A stretch of 64,000 bases of DNA from Spinacia oleracea (GCF_020520425.1 NC_079487.1:112812141-112876140); one strand, 5' to 3'. Counted from the first letter of the stretch, positions 33,048-46,265 are shown. A program made the numbers and translations. The notes: generated by a model not told the origin, from the letters alone.

Positions 33048-33368
33048 AAAGGGGGCTAGTCGTCCAATTATTTTATCAAGGGGGCTAGTCATCCAAATCT
33101 TTCTCAAAGGGGGCTAGTCGTCCAATTATTTTATCAAGGGGGTTAGTCATCCAAATCTTTCTCAAAGGGGGCTAGTCGTCCAATTATTTTATCAAGGGGG
33201 CTAGTCATCCAAATCTTTCTCAAAGGGGGCTAGTCGTCCAATTATTTTATCAAGGGGGCTAATCGTCCAAATATGTTTCAAAGGGGGCTAGTCGTCCAAA
33301 TCTTTGTCAAGGGGGGCTAGCCGTCCAAATATTTCTCAAGGGGGCTAGTCGTCCAAATTCTTTCTTCA
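33048..33368. repeat. Tandem array of GGGGGCTAGTCGTCCAA units (11 copies)
   Basis: Units of about 28-30 bp share the core AAGGGGGCTAGTCGTCCAA and alternate between two versions, one with ATTATTTTATC and one with ATCTTTCTC. This gives a 58 bp higher-order period in the first eight units. The core repeats the element's own polypurine tract (GGGGGCTAGT before the 3' LTR at 33556). One more extended copy, GAGGGGGCTAGTTGTAC, occurs at 33448-33464. Confidence 0.9.
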
Positions 33369-33555
33369 GAGCGAAGGCAGTCGGCAAACTGTTCGCGGTC
33401 TTTCCTCAAAAACACTCGCAACACAATCAACGCCCGCACTTCACTCTGAGGGGGCTAGTTGTACCACCAGACATCAAAATAGTACTTATTTTTTCCAATT
33501 TATTCAGAGCAAGCGCAACAATTGTCATATATACGCTTACTCTGAGGGGGCTAGT

Positions 33556-34019
33556 TGTACGGGGTGTCCTACCGGCACCACTTGGTACCGGCAGAACTCC
33601 CCGTAGGTAAACTTCAACCTGCAGGTAATCTGGTCATCTTAGGTAAACAGCACCTACCGACAATATTTGCAAAACCCCTACCGGCGGCCTCATGAGGACA
33701 ACCAACCAAGGGTCACTATCAACAGGTCGCTATCTAACTACAAGGGACCCACCTGATCGTACCTTTGGATTGGTCTATATAAGGAGCACCTCATTTATTG
33801 CTAAGAGGTAGACAAACACTAAAACACACTTCTTTTTTACTCTCTGATTAGCTCTTAATCACTTCTTAATCCCTCAGTAATCTTACTTAAGCATCGGAGG
33901 GGGATCCTCGAACCACCCCCGAGGCTAGTTAATCCATTCTGTTGTGCAGATATCAATCGGCACTCTCAACAGGAATCAAGTATCCCACAGTCAGCTGTTC
34001 TCATTCCACACCCGGAACA
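33556..34019 (+). repeat. 3' LTR of the 2.7 kb element
   Basis: 464 bp copy of the 5' LTR, with TATA box CTATATAAGG at 33775-33784. It ends CGGAACA just before the right target duplication. Confidence 0.9.
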
Positions 34020-34024
34020 ATAAT

Positions 34025-34616
34025 TAGTAATTATTTAAGAGAAATGAGGGATTAGATTGAAATTAGTAATTATTTGTACAAAGTGCATTAGTCCCTTTTG
34101 ACCTTTTTTTCATCATTTTCAACTTTATATTTAAACTTAAATATCTCCAAATACATAGGTTAAAATAATATAAAAATTTAATGTTGTTAAATTACACATT
34201 GATATGATCAAAACAAGCTAGATCTCACATGAATGTATTTCGAAATACGTATTGGAAAAAATTAGAAGATTTTCTCCCATTGTAAATAGTGTCAAGATTC
34301 CAAAATGGACTAATAATCAAGAAGGGAGGGAGTATGTGTTTTGTACGTGCAATGTACAACATACACCATGTTTAATTAATAATTGACCAATTTAAACTAA
34401 TTATGTTTTATACACATTTAAAATTTACTATGTCGCTATTTTTGAGTTGTATCTCATATTTTGTCAACCACACATAACAAATACAAATAAATTTTATTTT
34501 AATAAAAACATTTCAATTAAAAATTATTGTTTGCGAGTAATTAATAATACTCCATAAAAATTTAGTAATATCCGTATATTACACGAATCCGAATCTAATA
34601 TGTACCTTAAATAATA
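34025..34616. other. Intergenic stretch upstream of P5CS
   Basis: AT-rich. A lone GGGAGGGAGTA (34323-34333) looks like the right end of a decayed Stowaway whose left end I cannot find. No gene. Confidence 0.5.
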
Positions 34617-34876
34617 CTCCCTCCGTCCCTTAATACTCGACCTGTTTTGACTTTTTGCACTATTCACATAATTTACTCTGACCCTATTTTATTTCTAGTA
34701 TATGAAAACAAATGTTAGTATATAATATATTGTTGGCTTCATCTTAATATATATTTTTAAAATATAATATTTTTATAAGTTTTTATAATATGTAGTTAAA
34801 AGAATTGGTGGTCAAAGTTATGCATTGATAAATGTGTCCGGTTAAAACAGGTCGAATATTAAGGGAACGGAGGGAG
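34617..34876. mobile_element. Stowaway MITE (260 bp) in the P5CS upstream region
   Basis: Ends CTCCCTCCGTCCCTTAATAC and ATATTAAGGGAACGGAGGGAG, with TA duplications at 34615-34616 and 34877-34878. Complementary arms (GACCTGTTTTGAC / GTTAAAACAGGTC). It is close kin to the inner MITE at 12454. It lies about 590 bp before the P5CS start codon, so it may be part of the promoter region. Confidence 0.93.
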
Positions 34877-34878
34877 TA

Positions 34879-35463
34879 TCTAAGGAGGTTGCTCAAACAT
34901 TTTCCATATAACAAAAAATAACTAGCCACCAAAATCTATACCTGTAACAGTGTAACCTGATTCTAAAAAGGGACCCACTCATGTGTCCGTGAAAATAATA
35001 CCCGTATTACACGGATCCTACCCCAAACTTTGTCATTTCCCTAATAACTCTACTCACATACTTTCACCCCCACACTTCCTACCTTACACCATCCTCTTAG
35101 ATCATGCCACATCACCATTTACAACCAATAATATCAACAAAATATGATATCACCAATTACATTTTACCACTTACCATTTGATTAGTTCCACACTTTTCAA
35201 GGAGAGAGAAAAATACCTGACCCTTTATTTATTTATTTTTATTTAACTTTATAAAATAAAAAATGAGAGTTTTTTTTTTTTCGATTTGTATAAATTACGG
35301 GTTTAAAGTGCCCTACAACTTCGAAGTTCTATCAACACATTTCTCTCTCTCCACTCTATAAGCTGAGTTTGTTTTACCGAGTCGCCGAGTAACCTCGCTC
35401 TGCTGCTGACTCGTCCGAGTTCGACCCCGACTCGCTTTCTCTCTCTCCCCCCTACCTCTCGAC
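34879..35463 (+). promoter_or_regulatory. P5CS proximal promoter and 5' leader region
   Basis: No other gene fits here. The last 110 bp is CT-rich (CTTTCTCTCTCTCCCCCC just before the ATG), typical of plant leaders. An AT-rich TTTATTTATTTATTTTTATT block near 35223 precedes a TATAAAATAAAA-like sequence near 35248 that could act as a TATA box. The exact transcription start is not visible. Confidence 0.4.
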
Positions 35464-38400
35464 ATGGACGCTTCCAGAGTATTTGTCAAGGATGTTAAGC
35501 GCGTCGTCGTCAAGGTATATATATTTTCCACTCAATTTCATTTCATTTGCGTCGGGATATTTTTTTTGTATTCAATTGATTCAATTTCATGCTGATATCA
35601 GTGTTGATTGAAGATTCTGATTTATTTGTGAGAATTGAATTTGTCGATGTTTGTCACACTGTGTTGATTCAGTGAGATGTTTTTGGAAAATTATCGATTT
35701 TAATATGAATTGTACATAGATTTATTACATTGTTGTAGGCAGGAGAATGCTATTTTGGGCTAATTTAACGAATTGTGTACCTCGAAAAACGTTCTTTGTC
35801 CTCAAATTTTGGGAAATTTTAGAAAATGGAGTTTTCTGTTATTTGAGGTTTGCCGAGTAATATCTCCTTATCAAGATTTTGCGACTGTAAATTCAACAAC
35901 TACACGATATGAATTTAACATTTAACAATATCGAAATGGCCAATTTGATATACGCCTACAATCCTACATGCATGTATAAAATCAAGTAAATTAACTTGGA
36001 TTTTTCAGTACTTTTGTTACTCTTGAATATTCGAAGGCGAGAGAAATTAAGTATGGTATTGTTTTCCTAGTTTTAGTGGTGTAACCTGACAAAGGGCAGT
36101 AATTGTGATACGATGTGATGTGAGCTTGATGGAACTGAGTTTTTTTTTTTTTTTTTTTTTTTTTTTGACTTTGAAAAGTGCATTTATTTTTGTTAAGTGA
36201 TGTGTGGTGGAAATAAAGGTAGCAACTTTCTGCGATCTCTCGTTTACGAGTCTCGGAAACCTTGTGCAGGGTATCACTGTTGGGCCCCACATGCATTTTC
36301 CTGCATTTTTTTTTCTTTTTCACATGTTCATAGGCAATGGTAAAAGTAATAATGGAGGGAGGGAGGAAAATAAAGGGGGGAGGAAGGAAATAGAATTGCT
36401 TGAAGTTAACACAGTGTTGAAAGCCATAGTACTTCATACTTCGTGATCAATTCGTTCCATTTTAATAGGCCATATTTGGTTATAGTTATAGAGATCACGA
36501 ATTCTCTCGAAAAATTATCCTTGATAATTAGAGTATGCAATTAATGAATATGATAATACGGATCAAATCTTTAACTTATTAGATATGAAAAGTTGCCTAA
36601 CAGTAATATGGTGTATAAAATTGGGAATGAGAGAGTAAGTTTTGAGAGTTTTTTTGTCAGTTGTATTGTTGTTAGGTGACTCTAATTTGTTTAGTGAACA
36701 TCAATTTATTTGTTCGATAAACAATGGAAAAGAGAGAAGTGGCAGCTAACCTGAAGTACCCTAAGAAAGTAACATGAAGATCATAGAGCTGAAATCCCAG
36801 AATTAGCTACTAGTCTAACTACGGAGTACTTCTTATTTAACTAGGTGGATTGGCGTGCTTCAAGGATCAGTAAATATGATGGTGCTTAGATTCATAACTC
36901 GCAAGTATTGATGGTCTTTTTCTGCCATACTTGTTGTAGAAGGATTTGAATTTAGCCACACAATCAGAAGGGGGAGAGATATTCTTGCTTAGATTCTATT
37001 GTACTTCTTCTGTTAAGTGATGTGACATGTTCTGCGCCCTTCCCTTCTGATATAAAATATTTGAAGTTTGAAAGCCATGCCCTTCTAAAATTCATTTTTC
37101 TCCTAAATTTTAAATCTTTGGTTTTGTTCTTTGATACCAATAGGTTGGAACTGCCGTTGTCACGAGAAGTGATGGGAGAATGGCACTTGGAAGACTAGGT
37201 GCACTTTGTGAACAGGTGAAGTAGCTGTCATCTCTTTCCAAGTTTTACCTTGGTTGAGCATATATGGGTTCTTTACCTGTATTGTATCTGGTGAAACTTA
37301 ACCTTTGTCCCAACACTTTTTATTCATGCAGATCAAGGAGTTAAACATTGATGGATTTGAAGTTATTTTGGTGAGTTCAGGTGCTGTTAGTGCTGGTCGT
37401 CAGAGGCTTAGATTCAGGAAATTGGTTAACAGCAGGTTTGAGATTTTCTTTCTCTGTAAAGCTTGTCATTGCCTAAAAAGTTAAGCTGTGTCGGATGTAA
37501 ACTGTAAAGTATTATACTATTTGTTATGCTACAGAAGAAATAATAAATGCATAAAAGAGAAAAAAAAGGGGAAGTTTTCATTCCAGGACCTTCAATCAGT
37601 ATTAAACGCTAGTTAGCTTCGCGAGTCATTCCTGGAAACTTTTGGCCTTTTCACGGGCTATTCTTGATCTTAGTACTTGGGAGATCTGCTAAAAGAATCT
37701 TGGTCCATCAAGAATTCTGGCGAGAGTTGTGATTGTAGATAGATACGCTTAGAGAAGCTACTGTTGTGGGCAAATACTCTTGCATTATTTACGTTGTTTG
37801 ATGTTAGCTTTGTATTACACAAACTAGCAATTTATTTTTAAACTTTCGGTTGCTTTTTTCTCATGTTAAAAGCTATGTAAAAGGAACTATCACTTGGTAA
37901 TCTTAAGGTATATTTCAATATTACAGTTTTGCTGATCTCCAAAAACCGCAAGCTGAACTTGATGGGAAAGCATGTGCTGCTGTTGGGCAGAATGGTCTCA
38001 TGGCTCTCTATGACACATTATTTAGTCAGGTCAATATTTACGCAACTAAATGTCTACTCATGATAAGAAGCTGCCTCTCTTTGGTTGAGGCTTGTTAGCA
38101 TATGTTGATTACGTAGTGAATGTTTTTTCAGTTGGATCTGACTGCTGCCCAACTTCTAGTTACGGACAACGATTTTAGGGATCCAAATTTTAGATCACAA
38201 CTTTCTGAAACTGTGAATCAGTTACTGGATTCAAAAGTGGTACCTGTACTAAATGAAAATGATGCAGTAAGTACCAGGAATGCTCCTTATGAGGTATGTG
38301 CTGTTTATAAACTTAATTTTCATTGATGGTTTTCTTTTCCCCTTTTGTAACCAGGGTTCTACATTAAACAAGGTAAAAGCCGTGACCAGGATAGCTCAAA

Positions 38401-41400
38401 ACAAGTAATATCATTTGAATACTCACTTTGAAGCTGTTTTTATCATTTTCAAACATTGCTGAAGGGGAAAAGCCAAAAAAAAAAGGGATCTACTTTGAGA
38501 AATTTGTTTTTCCATATTTCTGGGTCATTGATGAAACTCTCAAGGCATACCACATATCTGATAGTTGATTATCTATATACTCTAAGCTTTCACTGAGGAT
38601 GCAGTGTAGTTTAATAACATATCTTAATAATAGATGTGGAAGTAAATTTTCTTGTTTACGACTAATGGTTTCGTTTGCAGTTTTTCATTATTCTAATTGT
38701 AAGCACTTTGAGCAGGATTCATCTGGTATATTCTGGGATAACGATAGTTTAGCGGCTTTACTCGCGTTGGAACTAAAGGCAGATCTTCTTGTTTTGTTGA
38801 GTGATGTGGACGGTCTTTATAGTGGCCCACCAAGTGATCCACAATCAAAGCTTATCCATACATATGTTAAAGAGAAGCATCAGTCAGAAGTTACTTTTGG
38901 AGACAAGTCTAGATTGGGAAGAGGAGGTATGACGGCCAAAGTAAAAGCAGCTGTTCATGCTGCACAGGCTGGTATTCCTGTAATCATAGCTAGGTAAGGC
39001 TCTATATGTTTTGTTTGTTTTATAGCTTCTTTTAATTAACGGTCCTTTTCCCCTTAACTAAAGATTATATCTGAATGATAGCATTAATATTTTCCAATAA
39101 ACTACAAGTGCTATCCCCCTGGTTCTGCTTATAATCGGTAGGGGCATCAGTCACCCTAGTAATCATCTGTATGACCTTATCCTGAAATACACTGTCTAAA
39201 CCTGCTATTTCACAGGGGAGGAAGGGGGGGGGGGGGGGGGGGAGCAGAGCAACTGAATTGTTTGATTTAGCAATCCGAAAGTTTAATATTTTATCATACT
39301 AAGTATGCTGAAAATAAACAGTAAATCTGTTTTAATTAGCAAGTAGAGATGATAAATTGTATGCTGTCAATGCCACCAAATTTGTATGTAGTATCTGTTT
39401 TCCACGGAGGCAGATAACAGGAAGAAATGATATTATAGCATATTTATTCTCCCTATAAGAGCATGATTTGTATGTAATTGAGGGTTCCAGATCAACCACA
39501 AAAGATATTGTTAAGTTTCTTGGTAAACCTATTTTCTTGATTATCTTACACAATTCCCTTTTCCTGATTGTTATTTGTAACTTTGAAAGTGGCAAGGCAA
39601 CAGACAATATTATCAAAGTTATCAAAGGCCAGCGTGTTGGCACTCTATTTCACCAGGATGCACATTTATGGTCTTCAGTTAAAGAAACTGGTTCACGTGA
39701 GATGGCTGTTGCTGCCAGAGAGTGTTCAAGGAGGCTTCAGGTATTCCTTATTATTGTACTTCGTATATTGTTGTGATTTTCATGTACTTCGTATTATTTT
39801 ATGCAAATGAAGGCTTCTGTTAGGATTCAAGCTTTTTTACAAGAAAACCAACTTTGAAAAGTGTGTTTTTGCTACTTAAGTTAATTTAATATTTTATATC
39901 AACAGGCACTGTCAGCTCAAGAAAGAAAAAAGATCTTGCTAGACATAGCTGACGCCTTGGAAGACAATGAACAACTGATTAAGATTGAAAATGATGCTGA
40001 TGTTGCTGTTGCTCAAATGGCTGGATATGACAAATCCTTGGTGGCCCGGTTAGCCTTGAAGACTGGCAAGGCAAGACATTGCTTTATATTTTGAATCTTG
40101 TTGGCCAAGTTTGGTTTTATAATGTCTGTTTATTCACTGACTTCCCTTAATCACGTGTGACTTTTTTCACTTTTGTTTTCTGGTGGTTTTTTCTTAATGT
40201 GCGTTTTTCTTATGCAGATTTCTAGTCTTGCCAAATCGATTCGTGTCCTTGCTGATATGGAGGAACCTATCGGTCGGATTTTAAAGAAAACTGAGGTATG
40301 CGGTTTTGTTTTACTTCGAATGCGTCTTTGTTTTATGCTGTAATGTCTATTTTCTTTAAAGAGGACAAAGAAAAAGACTATATTGTACAAAGTATTATTT
40401 AGTTTAGTGTTTAGAGGAACCACTATCTGATATTTAGTTGTCTAGTGTGTTTTATTATTATTTCTCCGATCCAAAAAATTTCATTTTAGTATTTTTTTTT
40501 TGTTTTGATCCAGAAAGTATTGTTTTACGTTTTGCAAAAAATTGACTGCCTTCCTGCTTTACCCTCAGGGAAAATATTTGTTTGTGGGGTTGAGGTTGAA
40601 GACATGTCTTAATACTATTGCTATAAGAAGTCTTAAGCAACCTGGACTTTATGCTGTCATGTTGTGCTTTCAATTTTAAAATGCAGCAAAATTAGCTGAT
40701 GTCTTAATTTTCCCATGACTTTTGTCCTTTCAGATTGCAGATGGACTCGTCTTGGAGAAGACTTCATGCCCTTTGGGTGTTCTTCTGATTGTTTTCGAGT
40801 CTCGTCCTGATGCTTTAGTTCAGGTTTGTATTTTCGATTGGTGTTATTAGCATACAGCCTTGTGTTATCTGCTTAAATTAGTATTGCACTGACTTTGTAG
40901 CTTTGTATCCTTTTTCTGTATAGTCTTTAAGAGCGTATAGCCTTTTGGTTTTAGTCCTTATCTTGTTTAGCTTGGGGCTTATCATACGACAATGAGATAG
41001 AGATAATAATAGTGGTAGTCGCTTGGAGATGCCATTTTGCAGTGTGGAATCAAACAAAGGCCAATAAATTATGGAATGCACCACGGCAGAAGTTACACTA
41101 TATTAGCCATATGTGATAGACCATTATGTAACATACTTTTCAAAAGTTACACTTGCAAAATCATAAATAGACCAATGCCTTTCTATATTAGCCATTATAA
41201 TCCATTGCCAAAGCCATAACACCTCACACATGACCCATATTTTAATCTCTAACAATTATGTAGTAGTGTAGAGGACTAGAGCCTCAAGATTCTTTGTGAA
41301 ATAACAAGATAAGGTGATTTTTTTACCATGCTCCTGAAAACCTGTTTTATAATCTCTTGAACTATAACTTCCAGTTTTTTTTTGAGGGAAAACTATAACC

Positions 41401-44400
41401 TCCAGTTGAATTATTTGGTTTGTAAATTTGCACAATGATGGCCGTGGCTCTCAACATTTGCTAGCAAGATCTTGTCCCACAACTACGTGACAATCAATTT
41501 GATTGTGACCTTTTCAATGGGTTGCAGTCATTGAATCTGGTGTACGGAAATTCGGGCTTTCTTGAAGCTCTAAAAGATATGGACAATGCCTGGCAATCTT
41601 TTTCTCTGATGCATCTGTATAGACATCTGATGAAACATTTCCTTGTAACTGATTTATGACTGGTTTAGCCAATTGGATGTTAGTCTTGCTTGAGAACTCT
41701 CATGTTTTCAGCAGGTTGTGTAATAAGCGTTACTCAAGCTTAGTCGGGCATGGGTAGGCAGTGGAGTACAAGTATCCGACTTGACCATGTTAGAAAGTTG
41801 CATATTTTGGTCCAAACTTCAAATTGAAGTGTCAGCCTATGATAGAGTGTCGAATGTACGAATAATGTGATATAGCTGAATGAGAGAGTTGAAGTGTTCA
41901 AGTAACATAGAATTCCTGCTGTATGATTTGCTTTATATGCCATGAGAAAGAAAATGTCAGAATTAGAGGGCGATTATTATATTTTATAATTCTTATATGA
42001 GTTAAAATTTTCCAACACTACTACAAAGATATTTATTTGAATTTCCAGGGTCATTAAAAGTTGTATTCTGGTATAGATTGAGGCTTAGTTAATAGAATTG
42101 CTTGTTTGCGTAAATCATTGAAAATGAATGATTTGGGTACCCCGTTCACTTAGTTGGTGCAGAACAATGGTGGAATATTGAGGCTTCCATTGTGTTCGTC
42201 AAGAATATCTCCATTATTTAATTGACCATTACTTAAGACTTTCGGTGGTAACTGGTAAGTTGGTATTTGTACTCGTAGCTTTAACATGTAATCCTGAAAT
42301 CAAATTCAGAATGTGTATAGAAGCTACTGAAGAAGTGTACCATTAAAAAAACAAGGTTTTAAAAGGATTGCTTGATGTTCTTGTTGTATTAAGAGTGTGT
42401 CTTGATATTTCTGAGAATTATTGATGACTGCACCAGATACATTACAATGGGTTGAAATTTTTGACTCGTGAGCTTCATTCAGTAGTATTGTAGCAAGGAC
42501 ATGTGGTGCTAGAGTAATATGTTACTAATTTGTTGGTTTCCTCTCTCGACCTTTTTTTGTTTATTCCATAGAGTTATACTCCTATACTTGCTTTTGAGAA
42601 TGGACTTAGGATCCTCATGGCAGCTTCCTCGTAACTTGAGTACAATGCATTGCTAGATTGGTCAAACAACAGGTATATGATTTTAGGCCAGGAAAAGTTG
42701 TACTTGGGGTTGTTGTTTCCTTAAGTTTGTCAATTCTTAGGCAGATAATGGTGGAAAACGTTCCTCAAAGGCAGAGTTTCTACAACAGAAACTTTTTACC
42801 CTATTGTTTAGATGAAATTATTTGGATTAGGTTTATGGGTTTAGATTTAATTTCTAATTACACTTATTGTAATGACTTTAGATGGCACTCAGTGTAATGT
42901 TAGAATGTAATGTTTTGAGTGTTGAAATATGAATCAGTGCTAATTAATGGCTACAACTCCTGATTGGTGAGGGCCTTTAAGGGTAAGGTTATATATGTGG
43001 CCTTTCCAAGACATTGTCCCTGCAAATAAATCCACGTGCTTAATGGTAGTTTTTAGATGTTGTGAATGCTGATGTAATGACATGATAAGAAACATGCAAC
43101 TATAAGATCTCTCTCCCTATCATCCTCTGATTTGAAAGTCATATGCGACATTTTTCTCAATGCGATATTTTGGCATACTGTATCCTTTCTCTCCTTTTCA
43201 AAGAGTGCAAAATTAAACTTGGGTTCACGTCAGATCGAAGCCTAAGGGACCAATATGAATTTTATTGAAATGTAATAGTATTTGCTTAGATCTCAGATGG
43301 CTCTTATTCACTAACTCCCTCCGCCGATTGCAGATAGCATCATTGGCCGTTCGGAGTGGAAATGGACTTCTTTTAAAGGGTGGAAAGGAAGCAAAGAGAT
43401 CAAATGCTATCTTACACAAGGTTCTCTACTCTTCCTTCTTGCGTACATTTTAAGATTGTTTTTGTAAATGCTGAAATTTTACAAGAAAAAAAAAAGAAAC
43501 ATATGATTTTTTGCACAACTGCCATACCAGTGTATCCCACTGTAGGTTATTTTTTTTCTTCTTATTGAACATTTTTTCTTATTCTAGGTCATTACTTCTG
43601 CTCTACCAGCCACTGTTGGTGAGAAACTAATTGGTCTGGTCACCACGAGAGAGGAGATTCCTGATTTGCTCAAGGTTATATTTTTAATTATTTTCCCTCA
43701 ACTTATGATACTGGTAGTCTGTGATAAACTGTACTAAAGCTTTTACTGATGCTGCAGCTTGATGATGTCATTGATCTTGTCATACCAAGAGGCAGCAATA
43801 AACTTGTTTCTCAGATTAAAGAGTCAACAAAAATTCCTGTCCTTGGACATGCAGGTATGGTTTAACCTTGACCGGGGTACATGTTCATTGCTTACCTCTT
43901 AGGAGGATGACACCATATTGTGTATTGATCAAGCTTCATGGTTTCTTTCTTAGATGGAATTTGTCATGTGTATGTTGACAAATCTGCTAATATGGATATG
44001 GCGAAGCAGATTGTTTTGGATGCAAAGATGGACTACCCAGCTGCATGCAATGCTATGGTAAATCACCAGTTCTATTAGTTTCCCTTCATCTTGTACTGAC
44101 TTATGTTCCTCAAATTAAATGCCGTGATTCTGTTTTGCTTGTTGTGATGTATTTATGTGTATTATCTTCTAGGAAACGCTGCTTGTACATAAAGATCTGC
44201 TACAGAATGGAGGCTTGGATGCGCTTGTTACTGAACTTAGATCTGAAGGTATGCGTTATCACTTCACACTTGTCAGTCATTCTTTTTGCTTTTTACAAGA
44301 GTCAGAACTTACGCACTTGTGCTGCAGGTGTTGACTTGTTTGGTGGACCAAGAGCCAGTGCCTTGCAAGAGCTTAATATTCCAGCAACTAAAACATTCCA

Positions 44401-45553
44401 TAAGGAGTACAACACACCTGCTTGTACAGTGGAAGTAGTGGATAATGTCCATGCTGCCGTTGAACATATTAATCAACATGGAAGGTAATTTTTCAATTGT
44501 GATTATCATCTCTTTCTTGTACATGTATGACAATTCAGTCTTTAGAATTTTGGGCGTGATTTTCTCTTTTGCATTCTGGGATTGCAGTGCACATACTGAT
44601 TGCATCGTAGCAGAAGACGAGAAAGTTGCTGAAGTATTCTTGAAGCAAGTAGATAGGTGAGGATATTATATTGTGCATGGCGGAGTAATTTATTAGTATG
44701 TCTAAGCATCTTTGTCTAATCATCAGAACAACCCTAAATTTGATTTTAAGTAAACTCGGAGCATTGGATATGCTACCTATCTACTTGTCTTTTGCTTTCT
44801 GGCCCACTCGGCCACTCAGGCTTGAACATTGATTGTCAAGATGTTTTTATGATGATGTTTTATGTTAATATGCAGTGCTGCTGTACTTCACAATGCAAGT
44901 ACGAGATTTTGTGACGGGTTTCGTTTTGGGCTGGGTGCTGAGGTATATTTTTGGAAAATTCATTGAATTGATACAACTTCTTTGGTATTATTTGAAACCT
45001 AACTCATCCCACAATTTTGTGAACACTAACAGGTCGGGATAAGTACAAGTAGGATTCATGCCCGAGGTCCAGTTGGAGTGGAGGGGCTATTAACTACGAG
45101 ATGGTATGTTCATGCTAATATTAAAGTACTATATTCTCAGTTACAGATAGTTGTTCATGAAGTTAACTTGGTTTTGGTGATATGGATGTGATACAGCATG
45201 CCATCTAGCTTGATTAGGTTGCCATATCTAATTTGCTTTGTCATTTTTGCCCTGCTGCCATTCCCATCTGTATTCGTTAAGAAACAGTGATGATTGTTGT
45301 AGGGCGTCAAAATCTTCTGTCCTACATTTTTCGAGGGTATTAATAGTGTATTCTGTGAAAGGAGCAATAGCATATTAGCAATTTAGCATGCAAGAACCTT
45401 CATTTCTGGTCTTGTTCCTTAAATGGTTACCTAATTTGAAATGTTACTGCTGTTCATCGCAGGATTCTCAAGGGAAATGGGCAAATCGTTGACGGTGACA
45501 AAGCCGTGGTATATACGCACAAAGACCTTCCAATTGCGTCATTAACTCTTTAA
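35464..45553 (+). CDS. P5CS: Delta-1-pyrroline-5-carboxylate synthase, 20 exons
   Basis: Bifunctional enzyme of proline synthesis: ATP-dependent phosphorylation of glutamate, then NADPH-dependent reduction to glutamate semialdehyde, which cyclises to P5C. Exons: 35464-35514, 37144-37215, 37332-37435, 37927-38029, 38132-38293, 38716-38993, 39590-39740, 39906-40070, 40218-40295, 40734-40823, 43334-43420, 43588-43674, 43758-43854, 43954-44057, 44173-44248, 44328-44484, 44588-44656, 44876-44942, 45033-45103 and 45463-45553. They join in frame to 719 aa, matching the usual length of about 717. The glutamate-5-kinase domain has VGTAVVT (18-24), SSGAV (56-60) and [14 protein letters not shown] (168-181). 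The reductase domain starts near 295 and has the probable catalytic Cys540 in YPAACNAM. Phe125 (DNDFRD) matches the known proline-feedback residue. Intron 8 is GC-AG; intron 10 is 2.5 kb. Which paralogue (P5CS1 or P5CS2) cannot be told. Confidence 0.97.
36138..36166. repeat. Poly-T tract in P5CS intron 1
   Basis: An uninterrupted run of nearly 30 T residues. Frames around it that translate to poly-Lys on the other strand are artefacts. Confidence 0.9.
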
Positions 45554-46265
45554 ATTTTAGTTTAACACCTATTATTGTTACCATCGATCTCTTCCTTGGA
45601 CCCCCAATAGTAGTGCAGTTTGTGTGGGGGAAAAGGATCTGCATTTTTCTTGTCCTCTCTCCCGCTGCCTTTTGGGAAGTCTTATGTATGTCCGTAGTTT
45701 TTACTTCTGACCCTTCCCCGTCTATTGTAGAGGCTATTTATTAGAATAAACGATTACCTAATTTCAACAAGGTTTTCAGTTATATACACATTATTGTAGT
45801 TTCAGTTAAGCAAGTTGGTAATTTTCTACATCCAAAACTGAACAAGTTCAAATTCATGTAGCATATCAAATTCAGAAACTCAGGTCTTTGGGATCATGAT
45901 CTGGGAATGAAAGCAGTAAAAGAAAACAAATTTTATCGTTTATTCTCAGAGAAACTTTAAGGTACTTTCACTTATTCTTGGATATAAACACCACAAACTT
46001 CATTGGTCATGAAAACCGAAAAGAATAGCAGCAGAAGAAAACAAAGGCTACAGGAAGTTAGGGAGCAAAGCTATTAAGAGGGCAGCGTTCCTACTAATAT
46101 TGCTTGAACTTCTGAGAAATGAAGCAAATTGTCCAAAAAATATACGTTTAATAACTCTGCTTCTTATATTATGCATATCAAAACTACAAGCAGCAAAACA
46201 ATCTTATAAATGTCACTAAGATCTTGTTTATGGAACAGAATTCCTGCCATTAAAAGGCCAGTAGC
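45554..46265. other. Convergent intergenic region between P5CS and the MAM33 gene
   Basis: 712 bp that should contain the two 3' untranslated regions, tail to tail. AATAAA-like signals appear on the plus strand near 45743 (AGAATAAACG). Nothing else is seen. Confidence 0.6.

Larger units (their letters stand above)
31278..34019 (+). mobile_element. Complete short non-autonomous LTR retrotransposon (2742 bp)
   Basis: Two direct LTRs (31278-31746 and 33556-34019), beginning TGTACGGGG and ending CGGAACA, are flanked by the exact TSD ATAAT (31273-31277 and 34020-34024). After the 5' LTR comes TTGGCGCTAGAAGGAGG, a probable primer-binding region. Before the 3' LTR comes the polypurine tract GAGGGGGCTAGT. 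The interior has no reverse transcriptase, integrase or recognisable gag. It holds a short plus-strand frame, an antisense ORF (31966-32442) and a tandem array (33048-33368). The layout is compatible with a deletion derivative of the Tat branch of Ty3/Gypsy, some of which carry an extra antisense ORF near the 3' LTR. That lineage call is inference. Confidence 0.88.

Noticed and set aside
33048-33368. CRISPR-like array of repeats
   Set aside because: Plant nuclear context. The units are contiguous variants of one sequence with no unique spacers, inside an LTR element.
36047-36437. Minus-strand frames with poly-Lys
   Set aside because: They run through the poly-T tract of P5CS intron 1.
41037-41219. 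Small frames within P5CS intron 10
   Set aside because: Short and unconserved, inside an intron whose flanking exons join perfectly.
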